Assembly: GCA_019359325.1 (NCBI GenBank) | Contig: JAHHHN010000013.1 | Location: 105,526-169,525, forward strand | Reading direction: 5' to 3' | Length of the DNA stretch: 64,000 bases | Origin: Mojavia pulchra JT2-VF2 | GTDB lineage: Bacteria > Cyanobacteriota > Cyanobacteriia > Cyanobacteriales > Nostocaceae | Shown: positions 37,096-46,360 of the stretch, one piece after another | Position numbering within the stretch: the stretch's first letter is position 1 | Layout: every line of letters starts with the position of its first letter | Translations under genes and position numbers: made by a program | The notes under the pieces: generated by a model | Told to the model about the DNA's origin: nothing | The model's database searches: none | The model's input: only the letters and a program-made list of their open reading frames with translations

Positions 37096-38370
37096 ATGAC
37101 CAAACTTGCTTATCTTCAATGTCCAACCGGGATTTCCGGTGATATGTGCTTAGGAACCTTGGTCAGTCTGGGTGTTCCTGTCGAGTATTTAATTGAAAAA
37201 CTCAATAGATTGGGAATTCAACAGGAGTACCAACTAAGGGCAGAACTTGTTCAGCGTAATGGTCAACAGGCGACTAAGGTTCATGTAGACTTAGCAGATG
37301 ATCCCGATCGCCATGACCACGAACACAGTCACCATCATGGGCGTCATTTACCAGAAATCGAGCGCATGATTCTCCAAGCAGGGTTACCATCAAGGGCAGA
37401 AGCTTGGAGTTTGGCAGTATTTCGGCAACTAGCAGTAGCAGAAGGAGCGGTACATGGCATCGCTCCTGAAAAAGTTCACTTTCATGAGGTGGGTGCAGTA
37501 GATGCGATTGTGGATATTGTCGGCACTTGCCTGGGGTTAGATTGGTTAGGTATTGAAAGTAATAACGAAGGATTGCCTTTACTGTACTGCTCGGCATTCC
37601 CAACAGGTGGAGGAACAGTTCGCGCCGCACATGGACAAATGGCAGTGCCTGTACCCGCAGTATTAAAGTTGTGGGAAATGCGAGGTTGTCCAATTTATAG
37701 CAACGGCATTGAACGAGAACTGGTGACACCGACAGGAGCAGCGATCGCTACTACTTTAGTAAGCGACTTTGGCTCGCCACCACCTATGACCATCAAGCAA
37801 GTAGGATTAGGAGCAGGTTCAATAAATTTGCCCATCCCCAATATACTACGCCTCTGGGTTGGTGAAAGCGCCAATTTACAGTCAAATTTTCCCAAATATG
37901 GCGATAATAGCCAATATTTAGAAATTATATCGGTACTAGAAACCCAAATTGATGACTTAAATCCCCAGGCGATCGGCTATGTGTTTGACGCATTGTTTGC
38001 CGCTGGTGCAGTCGATGTCTTTACCCAGCCGATCGGGATGAAAAAGTCCCGTCCAGGAATCTTGTTAACTGTAATTTGTCATCCAGAAAATTTACTGAGT
38101 TGTGAAACGGTTTTATTTCGTGAAACCACAACTTTAGGAATTCGCCGAACGACTCAGCAACGCGCCATCTTACAACGGGAAATTCAACAAGTCGCAACTG
38201 AATATGGCAAAGTACGCGTCAAGGTAGCTTGGCAGGGAAAAGAAGTTCTAGCTAATGTGCAGCCAGAATACGAAGATTGTGCAGAATTAGCACGAAAACA
38301 TGATATTCCTTGGCGCGAAATTCAGCGTCTGGCACTTGAGAGCTGGTATTTACAGCATCAAAAAAATTAA
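37096..38370 (+). CDS. larC: LarC family nickel-insertion protein
   Basis: LarC makes the nickel-pincer nucleotide cofactor by inserting nickel in a CTP-dependent step. The 424-residue protein shows the PTGISGDM opening, a His-rich metal-handling stretch (HDHEHSHHHGRH, about 92-103), the EKVHFHEVGAVDAIVD block, and a C-terminal part with ETQIDDLNPQAIGYVFD and GMKKSRPG. This is a full-length single-frame form. No larA, larB or larE gene is nearby. It ends at a shared hairpin with the convergent lipoprotein genes. Confidence 0.92.
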   Translation: MTKLAYLQCPTGISGDMCLGTLVSLGVPVEYLIEKLNRLGIQQEYQLRAELVQRNGQQATKVHVDLADDPDRHDHEHSHHHGRHLPEIERMILQAGLPSRAEAWSLAVFRQLAVAEGAVHGIAPEKVHFHEVGAVDAIVDIVGTCLGLDWLGIESNNEGLPLLYCSAFPTGGGTVRAAHGQMAVPVPAVLKLWEMRGCPIYSNGIERELVTPTGAAIATTLVSDFGSPPPMTIKQVGLGAGSINLPIPNILRLWVGESANLQSNFPKYGDNSQYLEIISVLETQIDDLNPQAIGYVFDALFAAGAVDVFTQPIGMKKSRPGILLTVICHPENLLSCETVLFRETTTLGIRRTTQQRAILQREIQQVATEYGKVRVKVAWQGKEVLANVQPEYEDCAELARKHDIPWREIQRLALESWYLQHQKN

Positions 38371-38411
38371 GGCCAAAAAAATTAGGGCAGGCAATCTCGC
38401 CCACCCCTGAC

Positions 38412-38432
38412 GGACAGGCGCAATGCCTGTCC
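38412..38432. terminator. Bidirectional terminator hairpin
   Basis: GGACAGGC and GCCTGTCC pair around GCAAT between the convergent larC and lipoprotein genes. The T tail is weak on either side. Confidence 0.55.
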
Positions 38433-38459
38433 CATAACCGATGATTAATTTCAATCAGC

Positions 38460-39017
38460 TTATTTCAATGCCTTGTTAACGCCATCAGTTGCATCTTCAG
38501 CTGCCTGTTGAGCATTTTTTGTCACGCCTTGGACAGCATTCTGGGTATTTTCCTTGATATTTTCAATTCCGCGCTTAGTACCTTTGGCAACACCTTCAGT
38601 CAGTTCTTCAGTAGAACCACCAATATCGCCACCCAGGTTTTTCACTCTTTGACCAAAGGGTGTACCTTGGCGATAATTCTCCACATATTGCCCTGGGCTG
38701 TCAATGCCCTTCTCGTCGACATTTCTCTTAGAGTTGTCCCGAAGTGCCTTAGCTTTGGCTTCCGCTGCTTTCTCCCCTGCTTGCGCTCTGGCATCTACAT
38801 CACTAAAGTTATTCATCCCACCTTGAGGTTCGTTGAGATTATAATTTTTTGTGGGATCATGTCGTTCAAGATAAGGTGATTCAGCACCAGGCTGGGGTGT
38901 CTGTGCAGTTACTTTTGAAGTGCAGGCTTGTGTCAAAATTAAGAATGTTCCTGCCAAAAAAACCGCTAAAATTTTAGCTGGACGAAAGTTTTTCAGCCAA
39001 GATATGGCTCTTTTCAT
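38460..39017 (-). CDS. LEA-like lipoprotein (DUF6658-like family)
   Basis: The 185-residue product has a signal peptide ending in a lipobox (ILTQAC, Cys32), then a polar region and a C-terminal Ala/Lys/Glu/Asn-rich amphipathic helix (IENIKENTQNAVQGVTKNAQ), the kind of 11-mer-like helix seen in LEA and low-temperature-induced proteins. AAGGAG lies before the ATG at 39017; longer frames exist upstream. The N-terminal pattern (M-R--SWL--R--KILAVFLAG) is shared with the next gene and with the protein at 17936-18508. It likely sits on a membrane and protects it in cold or dry conditions; that is inference. Confidence 0.65.
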   Translation of the reverse strand: MKRAISWLKNFRPAKILAVFLAGTFLILTQACTSKVTAQTPQPGAESPYLERHDPTKNYNLNEPQGGMNNFSDVDARAQAGEKAAEAKAKALRDNSKRNVDEKGIDSPGQYVENYRQGTPFGQRVKNLGGDIGGSTEELTEGVAKGTKRGIENIKENTQNAVQGVTKNAQQAAEDATDGVNKALK

Positions 39018-39116
39018 ATTGTTACTCCTTGTGTTTTTGTGACTAAGTTGAATGTTAACCAAGATCGTATTTGAGTTGTTTTTCCAATACTTCAATCCAC
39101 AGGCAAAATGAGAATT

Positions 39117-39683
39117 TTATTTGCCTACTGCTGGATTTCTTTGTAACTCAGGTCTAGCAGCTGCCTCATCTGCCTTTTCTTTGAAAAAGCCAGAAGCTTC
39201 TTGGACATTTTCTTTTACAGTTTCAATGCGATCTTGAATGCGATCGCCTAAGCTTGGTTCGCGCTGAATCAAACCACCTGGTTCAGGTTGTTGGAAATCT
39301 TTGTCAGTGATCAGCGGTAATTCCGCTTCTTTTTCAATCCTACCTGCTGGTGTTTCCGCACCTGGGTACAGTATTTTGGATTCGGTATTTGTGGCAATTA
39401 ATAATTGTGAGTCTAGCTGTAAGCTAGCGTGGTCACGTTGATTTTGGTTGCTTTCGTTAGTAACTTTCGGATCGGTGGACATTCTATATTTTGTATATTT
39501 ATCCCCACCACCCTTATAAGGATTGTTTGCACCGCCTGCTTGTACAGCAGGATTTTCTGGATTTGCACCTTGGGCATTTGCCCCGCTACAAGCAGTACTA
39601 ACTATCAACAATAGACCGGCCATAAATACTGTTAAAATCTGGCGCAGCCGCAGTTTTTTCCATAAAGCTGTCAAACGGTTCAC
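39117..39683 (-). CDS. LEA-like lipoprotein (DUF6658-like family), paralogue
   Basis: The 188-residue product has a lipobox (IVSTAC, Cys33), a Gly/Asn/Pro-rich segment, a LYPGAETPAGRIEKEAE block similar to the GAESPYLERHD block of its neighbour, and a helical C-terminus (IQDRIETVKENVQEASGFFKEKADEAA pattern). It lies 99 bases upstream of the paralogue, so the two are probably one transcript produced by tandem duplication. Function is unknown beyond the family guess of stress protection. Confidence 0.65.
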   Translation of the reverse strand: MNRLTALWKKLRLRQILTVFMAGLLLIVSTACSGANAQGANPENPAVQAGGANNPYKGGGDKYTKYRMSTDPKVTNESNQNQRDHASLQLDSQLLIATNTESKILYPGAETPAGRIEKEAELPLITDKDFQQPEPGGLIQREPSLGDRIQDRIETVKENVQEASGFFKEKADEAAARPELQRNPAVGK

Positions 39684-40270
39684 TGAGTCCTCCTTGCAAC
39701 TACAAGCCGATTATCCGCTTAACATTACTGGTTTGTCAGCGAGATTTGTTCTTGTTTTAGTTGACTATATTTTTTGTTCAACAATTATCAAGAATATGAC
39801 TTATAAAAAAGCTTTTCCTCTAGCGTAGGTCACATTTTATTTACGAATATAATGTCCTTATTATCTAACTCTAGAGAGATATTAATTAAGTTAATTAGCT
39901 TTTGAAGTTGTTCAGTATTTAAGTTATTTTCGGTAGTATATGTCTTGGCTGGTAAATTGAGCCTTCAATTTATGCTTACTAATATTAGGCTTGTTAAATA
40001 ATATTAAATACATACATATAATCATAGATGCCAATATATCGATATACTATAAAATCTTCAGCCTTAGCTGTGTAGAAACCGCGTCTTTAACACAAAACTT
40101 TTTTTATTAATGAAAAAAATTTATTAATTACATTAAATTGAAATGTAAAAATAATTACATAAAATATTTAACTTGTCTAGTATATTTTTTGAAAAAATTC
40201 GTTATCTAGCTAATCTGACGCAAAAATTGAGGTATTAAAACATCAAATATTTAACCGTTAAATTACTGAA
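39684..40270. other. AT-rich divergent promoter region
   Basis: This 587-base, very AT-rich stretch separates the lipoprotein operon (-) from the UPF0104 gene (+). It contains many TATAAT-like strings, so I name no promoter. No frame of interest was seen. Confidence 0.4.
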
Positions 40271-41194
40271 ATGTTCAAGAAAATCTTAGGCTGGGTAATT
40301 TTAGGCGGAACGCTATTTTTTTTAGCAAAAGCTTTGAAGGAACACTGGGTTGAGGTAACAGATATCCAGATTGATGGAGTAGGATGGGCAATTCTGGCGA
40401 TCGCCACAGGTGTAACTTTACTGGCGCATACTTGGGCAGGTTGGATTTGGACTTGGGTTTTGCAAGAGTTAAATCAATCTGTAGAAACTTCTGTGTTCAT
40501 CCAAGTTTACTTAAAAACAAACATAGCCAAGTATTTACCAGGTAATGTTTGGCATCACTACGGGCGAATTGTCGCCGCAACAAATGCTAAAGTTTCTGCT
40601 GGCGCAGCCACTTTAAGCGTAGTATTGGAACCACTTCTAATGGCGGCGGCGGCTTTGATTATTGTCGTCCTATTCGGTACACAATTTACGGCTGCTCATA
40701 CCAGCCTTGTGTGGCGATTATTACAATTGCTATGTTTAGCTGTGGTACTTTTTGCTCTCCATCCCTGGTTTTTGAACCCAGCTATTCAGTTTGTACACAG
40801 ATTGAAAGCAAAAAAGTTTGATGCCAATGCAAAGTCAACTATTAATTTAAACATTGAACGCTATCCCTTAAGGCCTTTGTTAGGAGAATTAGGCTTTTTG
40901 GGGCTGCGTGCTATGGGGTTTATCTTAACTATATTTGCTCTAGGCCCTATAAGTGTGAGTCAAATTCCTTTATTAGTAGGGGCTTTTAGTTTCGCTTGGT
41001 TGTTAGGGTTTATTGTTCCGGGTGCGCCTGGTGGGTTAGGCGTGTTTGAAGCAACAGCCATCGCGCTTTTACAACATCATCTTCCTGCTGGCTTAGTAAT
41101 TAGTGCGATCGCCCTGTATCGTCTAATTAGTATTATCGCTGAAACCGCTGGTGCTGCCTTAGCTTTCTTTGACGAACGCTTGGCTCAATCCTAA
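40271..41194 (+). CDS. UPF0104 / LPG-synthase-type integral membrane protein
   Basis: The 307-residue protein has about eight membrane spans and the signatures of the YbhN/UPF0104 family (flippase-like part of lysylphosphatidylglycerol synthase): YLPGNVWHHYGR near 90-105 and the late VPGAPGGLGVFEATA near 248-262. Members probably move or modify lipids or lipid-linked sugars. There is no synthase domain. The gene is monocistronic and ends 48 bases from a convergent gene of unknown function. Confidence 0.82.
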   Translation: MFKKILGWVILGGTLFFLAKALKEHWVEVTDIQIDGVGWAILAIATGVTLLAHTWAGWIWTWVLQELNQSVETSVFIQVYLKTNIAKYLPGNVWHHYGRIVAATNAKVSAGAATLSVVLEPLLMAAAALIIVVLFGTQFTAAHTSLVWRLLQLLCLAVVLFALHPWFLNPAIQFVHRLKAKKFDANAKSTINLNIERYPLRPLLGELGFLGLRAMGFILTIFALGPISVSQIPLLVGAFSFAWLLGFIVPGAPGGLGVFEATAIALLQHHLPAGLVISAIALYRLISIIAETAGAALAFFDERLAQS

Positions 41195-41242
41195 GTTTTA
41201 AGTTCTCTGATGTTCCCCAAATGAAAGAACTTAAGCAAAGAA

Positions 41243-42580
41243 CTATTTTGGTGTATCTTTCTTCAATTGCGAAAACACACGATAAGCATCCAAATTTAAC
41301 TCAGATTGATACATAGAATTGTCTTCTTGCATCTTAATTAAGTTGTATTCTACATTTTCTGCGTAAATTGCAAAAGTAATATTAAAAAATTCTAGGAAAT
41401 TAATAAACCACTTGCATTCGTTTTCTGGATAATTTTCGTAAAAACTAATCAGATGGGCAATGCGAACTTCTAAATGACTGCGTGCATTTCTACAAATAAG
41501 AATAATTTTTAATAATATAATAACTAATGTTAGCGGATTGCCATGAGACAGCAATACAATAAATAATTGTGAGGGTTCCTTTCCATGTTCTATTGTTAGG
41601 CAATCAATTAAGTAGTTACAGAACCTCAGAATTAAGTTCTTGTTTATGATCTCTTCATCGTACTCTTCCTTCCACGTGGATAGCTTATCAGCTAGCTGCT
41701 GTTTGACTATGCTTACTAAGTTTTTACTATCTCCAGCAGAAAATAAATATTTTTGGATACTTACTTTAAAATCTCTTAGAGTTTGATTTTCGATTTGTTT
41801 AATAAATATATTAGCAATATTTTCATAGTTAAAAGTGCCTTTTTTAACTACGATTAATTTAATTAAATTTATAACATTATCTCCTAAAACACTGGGATTT
41901 TTGTAGCGCGTTGAACTTGAAGTAGCAGACTGAGAACGAGCAATGTACATTGCTAATTCAAACTTAAATTTGTCTTTCATTTGTTTAGAAAGCTTTCTAG
42001 CAACCTCTTGTTGCTCTTTCGGTCTGTTAACATCAAAAGCTTGAGCAACCAATGAATATGAAGTGTAACGATTAGCCCAATCTTTTTGTGCTGCTTGTTT
42101 CTGTACCTGATGTTGATATTTAGAAGCTACTGACTTTAGCCCTTGATAAGTTTCACTGCAAACAAAGTTTTTGAGCCAATTCTGCTGAATACTAATATTT
42201 GAATTTATTAATTTTGTTAAATTTTTATAATTATCAAATAAATTGATTAATTTTTGAATATCTTGATATTTTCTCTGAGCTTCCCAATTGTTAACTATTA
42301 TATAAAAACAACGTTTGACCGTCTGTAAGAAATCTTGCTCTTTTTTTAAGAAAGAAATATTATATATTCCTGTGTTTTTACCCAGGTTCTCTGAGTCAGT
42401 AAGATCTAGAAATAACAGCTTAAATTCAAGTAAAACATCCTCCGGCGACCATTGTTGTACGATTTCTATCAAGAAGCTGTAGAGTCTTTCCTGAGCAATT
42501 TGTAGCGTAATATCTTTAGTTATGTTACCTTTCTCACTTTCCTGATGCTTTTGCCCACTTTTTAACTTATGAATTGCCAT
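41243..42580 (-). CDS. Large hypothetical helical protein
   Basis: The 445-residue protein is almost entirely helical by composition, Lys/Asn/Ile-rich, with a hydrophobic stretch near 355-370 (PLTLVIILLKIILICR) that may be a buried helix or one membrane span. I recognise no domain or catalytic motif. The ATG at 42580 is used; a TTG four codons upstream is possible. Its AT-rich codon use is somewhat unlike the neighbouring housekeeping genes, which could mean a fast-evolving or acquired gene. It stands alone. Confidence 0.5.
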   Translation of the reverse strand: MAIHKLKSGQKHQESEKGNITKDITLQIAQERLYSFLIEIVQQWSPEDVLLEFKLLFLDLTDSENLGKNTGIYNISFLKKEQDFLQTVKRCFYIIVNNWEAQRKYQDIQKLINLFDNYKNLTKLINSNISIQQNWLKNFVCSETYQGLKSVASKYQHQVQKQAAQKDWANRYTSYSLVAQAFDVNRPKEQQEVARKLSKQMKDKFKFELAMYIARSQSATSSSTRYKNPSVLGDNVINLIKLIVVKKGTFNYENIANIFIKQIENQTLRDFKVSIQKYLFSAGDSKNLVSIVKQQLADKLSTWKEEYDEEIINKNLILRFCNYLIDCLTIEHGKEPSQLFIVLLSHGNPLTLVIILLKIILICRNARSHLEVRIAHLISFYENYPENECKWFINFLEFFNITFAIYAENVEYNLIKMQEDNSMYQSELNLDAYRVFSQLKKDTPK

Positions 42581-42800
42581 GTCAGTTCTCAAGTCCCAAA
42601 AGCTTGCTAATTATATTGTTATCAGCTTAACCTTGGGAAACTAGAGCATCAATCTACTCTGCAAAAATTAAGTAAGTTTTTTACAGAAATTTGTTAAAAT
42701 CCCACTAAAACAGGAAAAATAATAAAAAGGCTACTTGCTATTAATGTTTTAACTTTACCAAACTCTAAAAATTCCAACCTCATGTGTTAAAGACACATAC

Positions 42801-43571
42801 TCACGAACAAGCCCAACCAAAAGTGAGAATTTCTTTATGTTGCGGACACTGGGTAATATGTCCACAACCTACATCGCCAAACATATAGGGTAAATTATCT
42901 TCAGAGTCAATCTGAAACACAACCTCCATCCTACGATTACATTCAGGACAGTAAGGATACTCGATGCCTTGAATCCAGTAAGGATAACCTGCTAGCTTAT
43001 CACCTGGCACGGTATATACTTCTTCTGCTTCCAGCGCATCATCCATTGATAAATTTTCAATGACTAATCCCACTGATGGGCACTCAATGTGTATTGTGTT
43101 AGCTGAAAAATCATAATCGAAAATCAAGCCCAGTTCTTCATACTCCTGTGAGTTAGGATAGTCATCCAGTTGCGTCCATCCCACTATCGTCTTCGCCGGA
43201 AAGGAAGGATGAGCGTCAGGTTGCAAAGATTGAGCGTTGCCACTTGGTTGTACAATGCGAACCAGCTTATTATTTTCCAATGGCATATAGCTGCCACAGT
43301 CCGTACAGTAAAACATTTGCAGCAGTCCGTTACCAAATCGACCGACTAATTCTGCTGGGATTTTACTTAAATCGAGCTGCAAAAATAGCGGCATAAGTGC
43401 CTGACAATCCCCACAGCGAGGATATGATTCATTTTCAGCTAACCAAGGCACTCCAGAAAATTTAGAGGCAGTAATTCCTCTATCTCCTTCCTCTACAATT
43501 GGTTTCCAAGCCAAACGCTTTTGGGCATCGCGCCAAGGTGCTAGTTGTTCTAGAATCTCTTTGATTTCCAC
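42801..43571 (-). CDS. DUF1963 (YwqG-like) protein with zinc-ribbon cysteines
   Basis: The 256-residue protein has the DUF1963 layout: SKFSGVPWLAENESYPRC, then LPLFLQLDLSKIP and a QMFYCTDCG stretch. Cys pairs (CGDC, CTDC, CPEC and a late CGH) suggest one or two zinc-binding knots. The C-terminal half repeats the theme with IQGIEYPYCPECNRRMEVVFQID. It is soluble and of unknown function. A terminator-like hairpin separates it from the tRNA gene upstream. Confidence 0.75.
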   Translation of the reverse strand: MEIKEILEQLAPWRDAQKRLAWKPIVEEGDRGITASKFSGVPWLAENESYPRCGDCQALMPLFLQLDLSKIPAELVGRFGNGLLQMFYCTDCGSYMPLENNKLVRIVQPSGNAQSLQPDAHPSFPAKTIVGWTQLDDYPNSQEYEELGLIFDYDFSANTIHIECPSVGLVIENLSMDDALEAEEVYTVPGDKLAGYPYWIQGIEYPYCPECNRRMEVVFQIDSEDNLPYMFGDVGCGHITQCPQHKEILTFGWACS

Positions 43572-43640
43572 ATGAACTCCTAAGGTGCAAGATTTTAGTT
43601 AAGCAAAACCTAACTTGGCTCAGTGGCAATAATACAATTT

Positions 43641-43664
43641 ACCCTAGTACTGATGTACTAGGGT
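43641..43664. terminator. Perfect 10-bp hairpin after tRNA-Leu
   Basis: ACCCTAGTAC and GTACTAGGGT pair exactly around TGAT, 24 bases past the tRNA 3' end. On the + strand it is followed by a T-rich stretch; on the - strand (tRNA direction) the tail is poorer. Confidence 0.65.
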
Positions 43665-43687
43665 ATTTTAGTTTTGAGTTTTTTTAA

Positions 43688-44069
43688 TGGGGGTGGAGGG
43701 ACTTGAACCCACACGACCTTTTACGGTCAACGGATTTTCATTCTCCCGCAGCTTTCGCTACTGCCTGATAGCTTTAGCAACTCTAGGCTTTGAGAATTGG
43801 ACTCTCCCTTTACCCTCGACTTAACGTTAGGGTAGCTCCCGTCGGGTCTCTGCACCTTCCCTTAATTTTTGATTTTAATCTTAGATTCTGGATTGAAGCG
43901 CAATCGCAAATCTAAAATCTAAAACCTAAAATTTTTGGGCTTGGCTCAGGATTGCCATGTCTGTTACCAGATTTAGGTTTCCCTGAGTTTGAGAGCTTCC
44001 ACTTGAAAGATTTCTCTATCAAGGCTCAGTTTTCTAAGTCCGTAGCGTCTACCATTCCGCCACACCCCC
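43688..44069 (-). tRNA. trnL-UAA: tRNA-Leu (anticodon UAA) interrupted by a group I intron
   Basis: The 5' exon is 44036-44069 (acceptor GGGGGTG, D-arm, 5' half of the anticodon stem, ending ACGGACTT). The 3' exon is 43688-43738 (AAAATCCGT, variable arm, TTCAAGT loop, acceptor CACCCCC plus A). The exons join to anticodon UAA. CCA is not encoded. The long variable arm and the split after the first anticodon U are the known features of the cyanobacterial and plastid trnL gene. Confidence 0.95.
43739..44035 (-). other. Group I self-splicing intron in tRNA-Leu
   Basis: The 297-base intron begins after ACTT and ends in the expected G before AAAATCCGT. Conserved core pieces are readable on the - strand: AACTGAGCCTTG near the start (P1/P2), GGAAACCTAAATCTGGTAAC and GCAATCCTGAGCC (P3-P4-P5), and near the 3' side GACTCGACGGGAGC-type and AGTCGAGGGT-type strings (P7-P8). 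In between lies a P6b arm of degenerate heptamers (TCTAAAA/TTAGATT types) that varies among Nostoc strains. Confidence 0.93.
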
Positions 44070-44317
44070 TAATTTTTATTAGGAGCTAGGTATTTTTTAG
44101 AGGCAGCGAATACCTCCTTATCTATTCCAGCATTAATTGCGTCTTTTGTGCAACTAGATTTCAAAATTTTGTCCACAAAAAGCAATTTTGCTTGTCTGGT
44201 TGCTACACAAAAAATTGCTGCTATTGCAACAATATCCTGAGAGCGTTTCCCAGAGTTAGAATTTCCCCTTTTGTCGCCGCATATATGGGCATCCCCAATT
44301 TGGCGTGACAAGAGCAT
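44069..44317 (-). CDS. Doubtful small hypothetical protein
   Basis: An 82-codon frame from ATG 44317 ends inside the first base of the tRNA-Leu gene. It holds one hydrophobic stretch (IVAIAAIFCVA) and two Lys-rich ends. No family is recognised, and the abutment with the tRNA argues against a real gene. Confidence 0.2.
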   Translation of the reverse strand: MLLSRQIGDAHICGDKRGNSNSGKRSQDIVAIAAIFCVATRQAKLLFVDKILKSSCTKDAINAGIDKEVFAASKKYLAPNKN

Positions 44318-44675
44318 TTATTTGGTTAGGGCTTAGTCAATATATCATAATCTGAGCTTTCATGTGGCACGCATTGCACAATTTCGGCTGCCTCGTGTGG
44401 GGTTTGGATATTTACAGAGATTGCAACGCGCTCTATTCCTGGTTACTGGGTACGTTCTCTTCCCAATCCCCAAACAATGATAGATAAAATTCTTAACTCA
44501 AGGCTGTTTAAGATTTTTATGTGTGTACTTTGTTCGCCAAACTTTCAGAGCATAGATGCGAAATTATCATGCAGTAATAAAAAAGCGCGATCGCAATACT
44601 TTCCTGAGTCTAGGCATTCAGCCTATGATGGAAAATAGATGTACCGAACGATCTTGTCCACTTAGAGAAAGAATT
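44318..44675. other. Interval upstream of ndhL
   Basis: The 358 bases should carry the promoters of trnL (-) and ndhL (+). The frame upstream of the ndhL ATG is open to 44556 but has no similarity to NdhL. AGAGAAAG at 44664-44671 is the likely ribosome site. Confidence 0.45.
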
Positions 44676-44888
44676 ATGATTGTAGCCCTGCTGTATCTGA
44701 TTTTGGCTGGAGCTTATTTATTAGTCATTCCAGTGGCTGTTCTACTGTACTTGAAGCAGCGGTGGTATGTGGCTAGCTCCGTGGAGCGCACCTTTATGTA
44801 CTTTCTGGTGTTCTTCTTTTTTCCAGGGTTATTGGTTTTATCGCCGTTTGTGAATTTCCGACCCCAGCGGCGACAAATTGAAGTTTAA
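44676..44888 (+). CDS. ndhL: NAD(P)H-quinone oxidoreductase (NDH-1) subunit L
   Basis: The 70-residue protein has two membrane spans and the NdhL pattern: [48 protein letters not shown], ending RPQRR. NdhL is a thylakoid subunit of the photosynthetic NDH-1 complex used in cyclic electron flow, respiration and CO2 uptake. The start at 44676 gives the family length. The next two genes (DUF3007 and trpA) follow in the usual cyanobacterial order. Confidence 0.94.
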   Translation: MIVALLYLILAGAYLLVIPVAVLLYLKQRWYVASSVERTFMYFLVFFFFPGLLVLSPFVNFRPQRRQIEV

Positions 44889-44912
44889 CGAGATTGGTAG
44901 GTCATAACTCTC

Positions 44913-45224
44913 ATGCGACGCATTGACGCTATAGGAATTGGCTTTGGTGTTTTTATTGCTGGCGGTCTAGCTTATATAGGATTGCAGCTAGTAGGTTTAG
45001 ATAATCAACAAGCTGGTATATGGAGCCAAGTATTGCTAGTCAGTGGCTTGCTTGGCTGGTTAGCCACCTATGTTGTCCGTGCGGTAGGGCAAAAAATGAC
45101 CTACCATCAACAGCGGGAAGAGTATGAAGAAGCCTTTTTCCAAAAGCGGCTGGACGAACTTACTCCCGAAGAGCTAGCGAAAATTCAAGCTGAGATAGAA
45201 CAAGAAAAACAAACTCAGGCTTAG
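44913..45224 (+). CDS. DUF3007 family membrane protein
   Basis: The 103-residue protein has two membrane spans (about 5-27 and 36-57), a YHQQREEYEEAFFQKRLDEL linker and an acidic/Gln-rich helical tail, as in DUF3007. It lies 24 bases after ndhL. The family is conserved in cyanobacteria and plants, and its steady link with ndhL suggests a thylakoid or NDH-1-related role. Confidence 0.88.
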   Translation: MRRIDAIGIGFGVFIAGGLAYIGLQLVGLDNQQAGIWSQVLLVSGLLGWLATYVVRAVGQKMTYHQQREEYEEAFFQKRLDELTPEELAKIQAEIEQEKQTQA

Positions 45225-45295
45225 AGCAATAATTAGTCAGGTGTCCGTTGTTTGTTACTATTGACAACTGATACCTGACTATTGACTCTTGAGCA

Positions 45296-46102
45296 ATGAC
45301 TGCTATTTCCCACTGCTTTGAAACCCTTGGACGTAATCGAGAGTGCGCTCTGATTCCGTTTATTACTGCTGGTGATCCCGATTTAGAAACAACAGCAGCA
45401 GCATTGCGAGTTTTGGATCGCAGTGGAGCAGACATCATCGAACTAGGCGTTCCCTACTCCGATCCTCTGGCGGATGGCCCAGTGATTCAAGCAGCTGCTA
45501 CGCGCGCTCTGCAACGAGGAACGACATTGGATCATGTGCTGGAAATGTTACAAGCAACTACTCCCAGTTTGCGATCGCCCATTAGTCTATTTACTTACTA
45601 CAATCCGATTTTGCACCGAGGGGTAGAAAAATTTCTTCAGCAAATTGCTGCTGCTGGGGTGGCGGGTTTGGTAGTACCTGATTTACCCTTAGAAGAAGCT
45701 GGTGGCTTACTCCAACCAGCTAGTGAGATCGGAATTGACTTAACTTTGTTAGTAGCTCCTACCAGTTCTGCCGAACGTATAGAAGCGATCGCTCGTTCAT
45801 CCCAAGGATTTATCTATTTGGTAAGTGTCACGGGTGTAACGGGTATCCGCTCGCAACTAGAGTCGCGGGTATCTGATTTACTACAACAAATTCGTAGTTT
45901 TACTGATAAGCCAATTGGTGTAGGCTTCGGCATTTCCCAAGTCTCACAAGCCCGTCAAGTAAAAGATTGGGGAGCAGATGCCGCGATTGTCGGTAGCGCT
46001 TTTGTGAAACGTTTAGCAGAAGGAACACCAGAGGAAGGATTAACTGCGATCGCCCAATTTTGTCAAAGTCTCAAGGCAGCCATCCGGGCAGAGGGTGAAT
46101 AG
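45296..46102 (+). CDS. trpA: Tryptophan synthase alpha chain
   Basis: TrpA splits indole-3-glycerol phosphate into indole and glyceraldehyde-3-phosphate and passes indole to TrpB. The 268-residue TIM barrel has the catalytic Glu49 ([12 protein letters not shown]) and Asp60 (LADGPVIQ), the PDLPLEEA loop, the VSVTGVTG stretch and the late GVGFGIS phosphate loop. It is complete and sits in the ndhL - DUF3007 - trpA order common in cyanobacteria. Confidence 0.97.
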   Translation: MTAISHCFETLGRNRECALIPFITAGDPDLETTAAALRVLDRSGADIIELGVPYSDPLADGPVIQAAATRALQRGTTLDHVLEMLQATTPSLRSPISLFTYYNPILHRGVEKFLQQIAAAGVAGLVVPDLPLEEAGGLLQPASEIGIDLTLLVAPTSSAERIEAIARSSQGFIYLVSVTGVTGIRSQLESRVSDLLQQIRSFTDKPIGVGFGISQVSQARQVKDWGADAAIVGSAFVKRLAEGTPEEGLTAIAQFCQSLKAAIRAEGE

Positions 46103-46360
46103 TACAAATACTCATCTTGATGAGACTGGAAAAGTAGATTAAAAATATATAACAGTGTAGTTTTTTTACCTTTGATTGATAGACAATTTGACATATATAG
46201 TCTTGAATATTAACAGCAGATATGATGCTGTAAAAAAGCTAGCTGAGATGGTCGCTTATAGTTGAGTATTATGTGAAGTGAAGTAGGCACTAAATTATGA
46301 GTGTGAGAGTGAGTCAGTCACAATTAATTATGGTTCCGTCGCAGTTGAGGGGCAAAGGCG

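Noticed and set aside
44069..44317. Using the 82-codon frame as a firm gene
   Set aside because: It ends at the first base of tRNA-Leu and shows no family; kept only as a low-confidence entry.
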